A stretch of 64,000 nucleotides of DNA from Cliona cf. orientalis. Its lineage: Eukaryota > Porifera > Demospongiae > Clionaida > Clionaidae. Below, piece after piece: positions 57,244-64,000 of the stretch. The notes below the pieces were generated by a model that had not been told where the DNA came from, searched no databases, and saw only the letters and a list, made by a program, of their open reading frames with translations. Position numbers and translations under genes: made by a program. The stretch covers positions 4,300,292-4,364,291 of the forward strand of contig OZ005697.1 in assembly GCA_963930775.1 (NCBI GenBank), in the 5' to 3' direction. Each line of letters begins with the position of its first letter. The stretch's first letter is position 1.

Positions 57244-59220
57244 TTGAGAAATAATATTCTGGTTGTGCAGCAGAATGCATGGCCTTTATATAGCTACAGA
57301 GGCTAACAGCCCTAGTCTTATACACAAAAGACAGTACAATTAAATACAATTAGTTTTGAAGAGTGTTCAATAGCGTAGCCAGGGCTAGCTACATGTTCAA
57401 CAGAATGTTTATCTTTCTTTCGTCACACTGCAGCAGCAACTCAATTCAAATCAATTATAGAGTCAGAATGAATGATTATGATGAACATGAATTGGCTCCT
57501 TCACAAATGAACTTGTTCCAGACCTATAATATAATGTACCATGGTTTAATTATTGAACAAAGGTAGCTAATATATTGAGAGAAATTAACTGGTACAAGGC
57601 AAGGGATGTGATAAAATTATCTGTTAAATTGGAAGGTCGATAAGATAGCTAAATCTCCAATTTGGAGTATTCACTGAATGTGCACATTAGATCTTTGTTT
57701 GTTTTTCAGTTCCTTTTCAGTCTAAATAATTAATTTCATTTCCTCTCTCCAGTTTATATACTCAGGTTATTTTTTCTGTTTTTTGGGGGGCTCTTTCCTC
57801 TAACTTCACTATAATACTCACTATAGACCCTCAAGTATGCAACGAGTCAAAAACGTTAAACCACACCCATGCACTATGCGGTCACGTTTCTCAGTATAAA
57901 TTGCAGAATCGCGCGCTGCACGGTGAAACCAGAGCAGTCTTTCTGACTTACCATTGGTTGCAAGTATACATAGATCCATACTTTGTAAGTGCACAACAAA
58001 GCTCGCCACAGACACTTCTCAGTAATCGTCAACTCAAGCGTTTAGGATATTAATTTTTATTGGACGGCTGCGAAGCCTCGGCGTATCTGATTTATAGCAC
58101 AGGCCAGGACTGCCAGCTACTCGGCGAGTGAAACCGCGGACCTTAATTTACTCAAACTATTCAGATCTCTTCTCCTACTCAAACCGTAAGTTAAACTCTT
58201 TACAAGTCTCGTTACAAGTGAGATAACAATATGTTAAAATTTAATGGTGCTGCTGGGTGACTGGTTAATAACGGTGGACATCTCCTGTTACAGTAGCTAC
58301 TACGCCGTCGCATGAAAGAACTAGCTAGTAAAGGGAGTGCATGGCTAGCCACCCTATCCTCCCCGGCCCCCCTCTGATGTATACTGAGCATGATATGTAA
58401 ACCTGGTTATCCGGTGTGATAAAGTCTAGCAAGTGCTCCCAACACCCTAAATAGAGGGAGACCAGAGGCATGATCAAAAGCATAATGACATTGAAGCTCA
58501 GGCAATTATTCCCTATGTACGTCGTGTTAATTAGCAATGATTGCTACAGTCATCCATGGCCAGCCATTATTAATATTCTTTAGCTTGTGCTATATATATA
58601 GCTAGCTATAAATTTTGAGTTTCTTTGTAGAAGTGGATCAGCTTGGGAATGTATCGATTATCATCGTTTGCATGGTATGATATCCCTATAGGCTGTCACT
58701 GTGATGGCTGTTGCAAACTTTATAGCCACAGAAAATTTATTTCCAGGGCTTTCTCTGACTTTCCATGAAAGTAGTATTCCCCTCCCCCCAAAATCCCAAT
58801 AGCGTACGTAAGTCATCACAGTCAACCACCTTTCATTGTTGACTGACATCTACTACTATATTATGGTGGTCTCAGGTGTGGTTGCGTTCTGGTATGAACT
58901 ATATTATGTGAACGTATGGCGATGGTATTAATTTTGTGCATCCTGCGTATACAAAAGTTTCACTCGATATGAAAACTTGATATTTATGATAATAGTAAGT
59001 AATAATCATGATGAAAGTATTATTTTAAGTATCTACTACTTGCATGCACATTTATTATAAAAATTGGCGATCGGTCGACATTAGCGCTGTTACAAATTAC
59101 TGGGCGGTTGACAACAGGTGGAAACGGTTGCCAATTCATAAAATCATGGGCCTAGCATACTCGCTCATAGTGACCTGCAGAAATGGGAGTAATACATGGT
59201 AAGTGATCATTTATTAGACA

Positions 59221-59271
59221 AAATCCATTCGGTAGATAATTCATTTAATGAATTATCTACCGAATGGATTT
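59221..59271. repeat. Perfect palindrome, 25 bp arms
   Basis: AAATCCATTCGGTAGATAAT continues to TTCATT, then one central base, then the exact inverse to ATGGATTT. It would form a near loop-less hairpin or cruciform. Confidence 0.95.
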
Positions 59272-59518
59272 CGTTCGAGGCTCATAGCACGTACAGAGCC
59301 CGAGTTACAGTCCCGAACGTCTTAGATGGTTGAGAGTTCTGTTGATGATTTACGTACGTTTATAAACAAAGCATATGCACTGCCTTATAAACAAGGCATA
59401 TGCACTGCCTGTACTAGTATCATCATCAACTTGAAAGTGCATGGTTATAGCACCTTTCATGTGATAAAATTAATACTATTACTTCCATACAAGCACAGAT
59501 TACAAAGTCATAACATTA

Positions 59519-59555
59519 TGATTGGATCCAGATAATAATATTCTGGATCCAATCA
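59519..59555. repeat. Inverted repeat, 14 bp arms
   Basis: TGATTGGATCCAGA and TCTGGATCCAATCA around a 9-base AT loop, about 250 bp after the larger palindrome. A short direct repeat (GCATATGCACTGCC, twice) sits between them at about 59370-59409. Confidence 0.9.
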
Positions 59556-60054
59556 GGAGCACATAGCGTAATCACAGCCAACATACAAAGGTGCCCATAT
59601 AATTCGTAGTGTATCATATTATGTCGTATTGGCAAAACCAATTAATTTTTGCTATTTGTTTAGATGTAAACACATGTCATGTATATAAATAGTAAGCCAA
59701 ACATGCATTACAGTAACTGTAACAGGTAATATGCTTTGATCCAAATGAGGCATTTAAGATCACATTGATACCCAGATTGCCAATGATTTATTTGAACCTA
59801 CAATGATGCAGGTAGCTAATACAGTACTTATCTTTAGCCTAGCTCTTGGGCAACATAAATATTATGTATCAAGCTAACAATTAAGTGATGTTTGATTTTT
59901 GTGTATAGTACCCTGATATACCTGTTTTAACGGCTAGATAATTGCTGATAGCCTATGCAAAACGAATAATTGATGTGTTTTGTTGAGAATCAGATAGTGA
60001 TAAAGTCAATTTCAATGCTGACATTATTCTGTATTTATTCAATACAGGTAAAAA

Positions 60055-63000
60055 ATGTTTTGCACTACTGGCTGTTATAATCCATCTTCGTTAATTTTGT
60101 TCTTGTTGAGTCTGGCAGTGCATGGATCTCTCAGTCAAGTGTACTTCATTGTTCCCAATGAGAATTATTCCAACTGCACTCAACAGCAGTGTCTAACACT
60201 GTCACAGTTCGCTGCTATTTCTAACAATGGTCTTGAAACAAATTCAAGCATTGAGCTTATCCTCCTCTCAGGAACTCACACATTAACAGAGAGTATTACA
60301 ATTCTTGATCACGGTGGAAATTTTCTCATGTATTCGTCGACTACAAATGCTATTATTAGATGTGGAGAAACTTCAAATTTGAGCTTCATTAATATCACTG
60401 GTTATGTTCAAATCATGGACTTGGAATTCATTGGGTGTGGAGGTAGTAGGATTGAATCTGTGGGGACGTTTGTGATGAACAACTCAAAATTTGATGGCCA
60501 ATCAGAAGCATTAACAGCATTGCATTTTATAGAATCAAATTCACAGATATTGAATTGCACATTCACCTCTTATAGAAATGGAACATTTCGAGAGGCTCTG
60601 AGAACTCTAGTAGTCTTGAATAGCTCACCAGACTTCTCTCACACCTTTGGCAGTAACAACGCTACAGTTGGTGGTGCCATCATTTCCACTCATAGCACTG
60701 TTCATGTGGGTGATAGTGACTTCAGCGACAACAGTGCTCAGGCAGGTGGAGCGATTTTTGCAGAAATGGGCAGTGAGATAACCATAATGGATAGCCGCTT
60801 TGTGAATAATGCTTTTATTCCTATGAATTCAATTGGTGGGGCTGTCCACATTGAAGATAGCACAGCCAGTATTGGAGGAGATAGTTTATTTTCCGACAAT
60901 GAAGCATTTGCCGGAGGGGCTGTTGCATTTTTTGTTGGCAATGGTACAATCTTTGATGGCAATTTTACAAGCAATTCTGCTATTGCTGCTGGAGCAATAT
61001 ACTGCTACAATGGCAGTATTTCTATAAAGGGGGGTCATTTCAGCAAAAATATTGCTAATCACTCCGGTGGTGTGATATATTCCTTAATGAGTGAAATCAA
61101 AATGGGTGGAAATTTTTATGAAAACTATGCCGTGCGAGGAGCTGTTCTATATGTTGAGGAGTGTCGTGTTCAGTTTGAAAGTAGCTCCAATGTCAACATC
61201 ACTGACAATTTAGCACAAGCATACGCTACGCTGTATCTAGCAGAAAGCACTGGACATTTTACAGGGAATGTTGCTATGACAAATAATAAAGGTACTTTAG
61301 TTGTATTCAACTCCAATGTCACTTTTGATGCAAGCGCAAGCATTGTGTTTAATAATTGTCACGGAGTAGAATTCACCTTGGGGAATGTTGCAGAGGGTGG
61401 TGCAATAACTGCTTTTCAAAGCAATGTCGTTATCGATGGAGTAAGTGAGTTTTATAGCAATTTTGCTGAAACAGGAGGAGCAGTGCATTTAACTGAGAGC
61501 ACACTGTATATAAATGGTCGGATGATAATCACCAATAACACCGCACTAATAAATGGAGGAGGTGTTTACCTATACCAAAGTGAGATTAGCTGCCAACAGA
61601 GGGGCACTCTGATCATTTCAGACAACAAAGCAAATGAAAATGGTGGAGGAATCTTTGCTGTTAGCTCAACCACAAAAGTTACAACTCGATCATACTTCGT
61701 GCAAGGTGCACACCTAGAAATTACTAACAACTCAGCAAAGAGAGGAGGGGGAATATTTTTACAAGCCAATGCAAAAATATATGTATTCAAGACCGATACC
61801 TTTCAAGATGTGAACTCCACCATGTACCTTACATCAAATTCTGCCTCTTATGGGGGAGCGGTGTATGTAGACGATAGTACTAATTTTGGAACTTGTGTTG
61901 TCGATTCAACATCGGAGTGCTTTTTTCAAGTAATGGCTCTCCACCAATTCCCAGTATTTGCTGTTACACGTAGTATTTCCTTTTCCAGAAATTCTGCCCT
62001 CATTTCAGGTTCGGCCATCTTTGGAGGGCTACTGGATCGCTGTACAGTGAGTCCATTTGCTGAAATTCACACTGAAAATAGCACTGAGTACCTTCGTAAT
62101 ACATCAGATGTAAAGCTTGACTTCATTTCTTCCCACCCTGCTCGAGTTTGTTTCTGTGTCAACAATCTTCCACAGTGTAATGAAAGTTATCATAAACACC
62201 CTATAAAGGTAATGAAAGGAGAAACATTCTCACTATCCTTGGTTGCAATTGATCATGTAGGTCAAACAGTGGATGCTATAGTTCAAAGCTCCCTTACATT
62301 CACCAAAAGTGGTTTGGGTGATGGACAACTAATGCAGAGGTTAACTAATCAATGCTCAAGTCTAACTTTTAGTGTGTCATCTCCTCATACCCATGAAAAT
62401 TTGACACTGTACGCAGCAAATGGTCCATGCAGGGATGCAAAACTCTCAAGGATAACGATTGACATAGAATTTGTTGACTGTTCGTGTCCTCTTGGGTTCC
62501 AAGTTTCGAGATCAAATACTTTAAGCTGTATGTGTGAATGCCATCATCAGATCACTGATGTGACATGTAATATAACGACTCAGTCACTTACGAAGTTGTC
62601 CTCATCAACTGCTTGGTTCTCATACATCAATAGTACAGATTTTATGGGATACTTAAATTACCCAAACTGTCCTTATGATTACTGTATGTCTGGTAATGTA
62701 ACGGTTAACCTGAATGAGCTCAATGGAGCTGATATGCAGTGTGCCTTTCAACGCTCGGGCAAATTATGTGGATCATGCCGACAGAACTTTAGTCTATCTC
62801 TAGGTAGCTCACGCTGTCTTTCTTGTCCCGATTATTGGCCTGTTTTGTTTGTATCTATCACTATCGCTGGAATATTAGCTGGCTTAGTACTTGTGACTTT
62901 CATATTAATCCTCAATATGACCGTATCAATAGGGACTTTAAATGGATTAATTTTCTATGCTAACATTGTGGCAGCATATAGGAGCATTTTACTTCCTTTC

Positions 63001-64000
63001 TCAGAACAAAATTTTATCACTGTTTTAATATCATGGCTAAATTTGGATTTTGGATTTGACTTGTGCTACTTTCCTGGAATGGATGCATACTCTAAAACAT
63101 GGCTACAGCTAGCCTTTCCGCTATTCATAGCCTTTCTTGTTGTTATGATACTGGTTCTAAGCTCTTGTTCTACGAAGTTTGCTAATCTTATTGGGAAGAA
63201 GAACCCGGTAGCAACATTGGCCACACTGGTTTTGCTGTCTTACACAAAGCTACTCACTTTTGTGCTCGCAGCGCTGACCTTTGGTACACTGGAGTTTCCT
63301 GATGGTTCCCATGTGACGGTATGGCTTCCAGATGCAACTGTTATGTTCCTTGGTGGTAAGCACATTGCCTTATTCATCACTGCTGTGATATTGCTTTTGA
63401 TTGGCATGATCTTCACTGCTCTGCTCTTTTCCTGGCAGTGGTTGCTTCATCTACAAAAGTGGAAGATATTCAAAATAGTTAGAAATACACGATTGATTAA
63501 TTTTATAGAATGCTACCATGCCCCCTACACTCCTAAACATCGCTATTGGACTGGACTGCTACTTCTTGTACGCATTATCTTGGTTCTGTCTGCTCAGATT
63601 AACACTAGTAACGATCCTCGAGTTGCACTATCCACTATTGTGTTCATTATGGGCATCATACTGTTTCTCAAAGGAGTTGTAGGAATTAGAGTGTACAAAG
63701 ATTGGCCACTTGATACATTAGAAATGCTCTTCTACTTCAACATTATCTGCTTTACTGCTTTGACTGTTGCCACTGATCATCCCGCTAGTGCTTACATGTC
63801 AGTCTGTATCTCATTTACTCTTCTTTTGATTGTTATCTTCTACCATGTGTATACATACACTAATGTGTTCATAAAGTTTCGTGAATCCTCAATTGGCACC
63901 AGACTTAAGGGAATATTTACAACCAATCTCAGTAAAGAAACAGTGAGCCAAGATGATGATGTAGTTTATAGATCTCACGAGCTCCTTGATATGTTAGATA
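60055..64000 (+). CDS. PMP-like beta-helix surface protein with multi-pass membrane region (partial, runs off the end)
   Basis: Open from ATG 60055 to the window edge, more than 1315 codons with no intron. The first 25 or so residues are a signal peptide (SSLILFLLSLAVHGSLS). Residues about 50-660 are a right-handed beta-helix of repeats with FxxN and GGA(I/V) motifs (SDFSDNSAQAGGAIFAE, DNEAFAGGAVAFF), the pattern of Chlamydia polymorphic membrane proteins. N-glycosylation sites are frequent. A Cys-rich part follows (about 800-925: DCSCPLGFQ, MCECHHQ, GKLCGSCRQNFSL, RCLSCPDYW). From about 932 there are roughly eight hydrophobic helices (near 932, 1016, 1052, 1102, 1164, 1190, 1222 and 1249), and an intracellular tail starts around 1270. 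Orientation suggests a cell-surface receptor or adhesion protein, but no function is known to me. I recall many such genes in sponges. Confidence 0.88.
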   Translation, partial: MFCTTGCYNPSSLILFLLSLAVHGSLSQVYFIVPNENYSNCTQQQCLTLSQFAAISNNGLETNSSIELILLSGTHTLTESITILDHGGNFLMYSSTTNAIIRCGETSNLSFINITGYVQIMDLEFIGCGGSRIESVGTFVMNNSKFDGQSEALTALHFIESNSQILNCTFTSYRNGTFREALRTLVVLNSSPDFSHTFGSNNATVGGAIISTHSTVHVGDSDFSDNSAQAGGAIFAEMGSEITIMDSRFVNNAFIPMNSIGGAVHIEDSTASIGGDSLFSDNEAFAGGAVAFFVGNGTIFDGNFTSNSAIAAGAIYCYNGSISIKGGHFSKNIANHSGGVIYSLMSEIKMGGNFYENYAVRGAVLYVEECRVQFESSSNVNITDNLAQAYATLYLAESTGHFTGNVAMTNNKGTLVVFNSNVTFDASASIVFNNCHGVEFTLGNVAEGGAITAFQSNVVIDGVSEFYSNFAETGGAVHLTESTLYINGRMIITNNTALINGGGVYLYQSEISCQQRGTLIISDNKANENGGGIFAVSSTTKVTTRSYFVQGAHLEITNNSAKRGGGIFLQANAKIYVFKTDTFQDVNSTMYLTSNSASYGGAVYVDDSTNFGTCVVDSTSECFFQVMALHQFPVFAVTRSISFSRNSALISGSAIFGGLLDRCTVSPFAEIHTENSTEYLRNTSDVKLDFISSHPARVCFCVNNLPQCNESYHKHPIKVMKGETFSLSLVAIDHVGQTVDAIVQSSLTFTKSGLGDGQLMQRLTNQCSSLTFSVSSPHTHENLTLYAANGPCRDAKLSRITIDIEFVDCSCPLGFQVSRSNTLSCMCECHHQITDVTCNITTQSLTKLSSSTAWFSYINSTDFMGYLNYPNCPYDYCMSGNVTVNLNELNGADMQCAFQRSGKLCGSCRQNFSLSLGSSRCLSCPDYWPVLFVSITIAGILAGLVLVTFILILNMTVSIGTLNGLIFYANIVAAYRSILLPFSEQNFITVLISWLNLDFGFDLCYFPGMDAYSKTWLQLAFPLFIAFLVVMILVLSSCSTKFANLIGKKNPVATLATLVLLSYTKLLTFVLAALTFGTLEFPDGSHVTVWLPDATVMFLGGKHIALFITAVILLLIGMIFTALLFSWQWLLHLQKWKIFKIVRNTRLINFIECYHAPYTPKHRYWTGLLLLVRIILVLSAQINTSNDPRVALSTIVFIMGIILFLKGVVGIRVYKDWPLDTLEMLFYFNIICFTALTVATDHPASAYMSVCISFTLLLIVIFYHVYTYTNVFIKFRESSIGTRLKGIFTTNLSKETVSQDDDVVYRSHELLDMLD

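Larger units (their letters stand above)
57249..60054. other. Upstream region of the beta-helix gene, with a possible 5' UTR exon
   Basis: A GC-richer block at about 57830-58190 contains CGCGCGCTGCACGG and ends at a good donor, ACC|GTAAGTT (GT at 58186-58187). A CAATACAG acceptor lies just before the ATG of the next gene (about 60047). A non-coding first exon near 58060-58185 spliced to 60048 is plausible but unproven. Two perfect palindromes, listed separately, lie between. Confidence 0.4.

Noticed and set aside
1-64000. CRISPR arrays, operons, ribosome binding sites
   Set aside because: Intron-bearing genes show a eukaryotic genome; the tandem repeats found have long units without spacer structure.

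Overview
The window looks like a piece of an early-branching animal genome, most likely a demosponge. The reasons are: AT-rich DNA; host genes cut into many short exons (19 for NOP14, at least 13 for a desaturase); a long intronless gene that joins a Chlamydia-PMP-like beta-helix ectodomain to a multi-pass membrane region, a design I recall as abundant in sponges; and a very heavy load of small non-autonomous transposons. The species assignment is inference from content only.

Layout. 1-8.4 kb: AT-rich intergenic DNA full of TAGC words, with a 1.1 kb foldback element sitting in an unrecognised ORF and a scrap of gypsy-type integrase. 8.4-33.3 kb (minus strand): one front-end fatty-acid desaturase gene (cytochrome b5 plus three His boxes). 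I placed 13 exons from splice sites and reading phase, and one short exon is unaccounted for. About two thirds of its 25 kb is mobile DNA: a 6.4 kb element with split direct repeats, a 6.8 kb tandem array of tRNA-like modules, foldbacks, and TA- or TTAA-flanked MITEs. 34.2-37.7 kb: a damaged Penelope-like retroelement whose two ends also occur joined, without the interior, at 20.5-20.9 kb. 38-41.5 kb: nested MITEs, a GC-rich patch and an inverted two-unit copy of the tRNA-like array. 42.3-43.4 kb (plus): a 5'-truncated sugar transporter (SLC2/GLUT-like) with two frame changes. 43.7-53.2 kb (minus): a complete 19-exon NOP14 gene whose exons sum to 2373 nt (790 codons plus stop). 54-60 kb: MITEs, poly-C runs and palindromes. 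60.1 kb to the end (plus): the beta-helix/multi-pass gene, running off the window.

The host genes are unrelated housekeeping, lipid, sugar and surface-protein genes; there is no operon. The distinctive feature of the window is its mobile DNA. Several insertions are dated by nesting, by intact duplicated target sites or by a paralogous unoccupied site. The two most unusual structures are the split-repeat element at 11180-17569, whose repeat pairs look identical although it has no long ORF, and the TIR-bounded element at 22413-29204 and 39729-41492, in which a tRNA-like module is tandemly multiplied with a hairpin at every junction.
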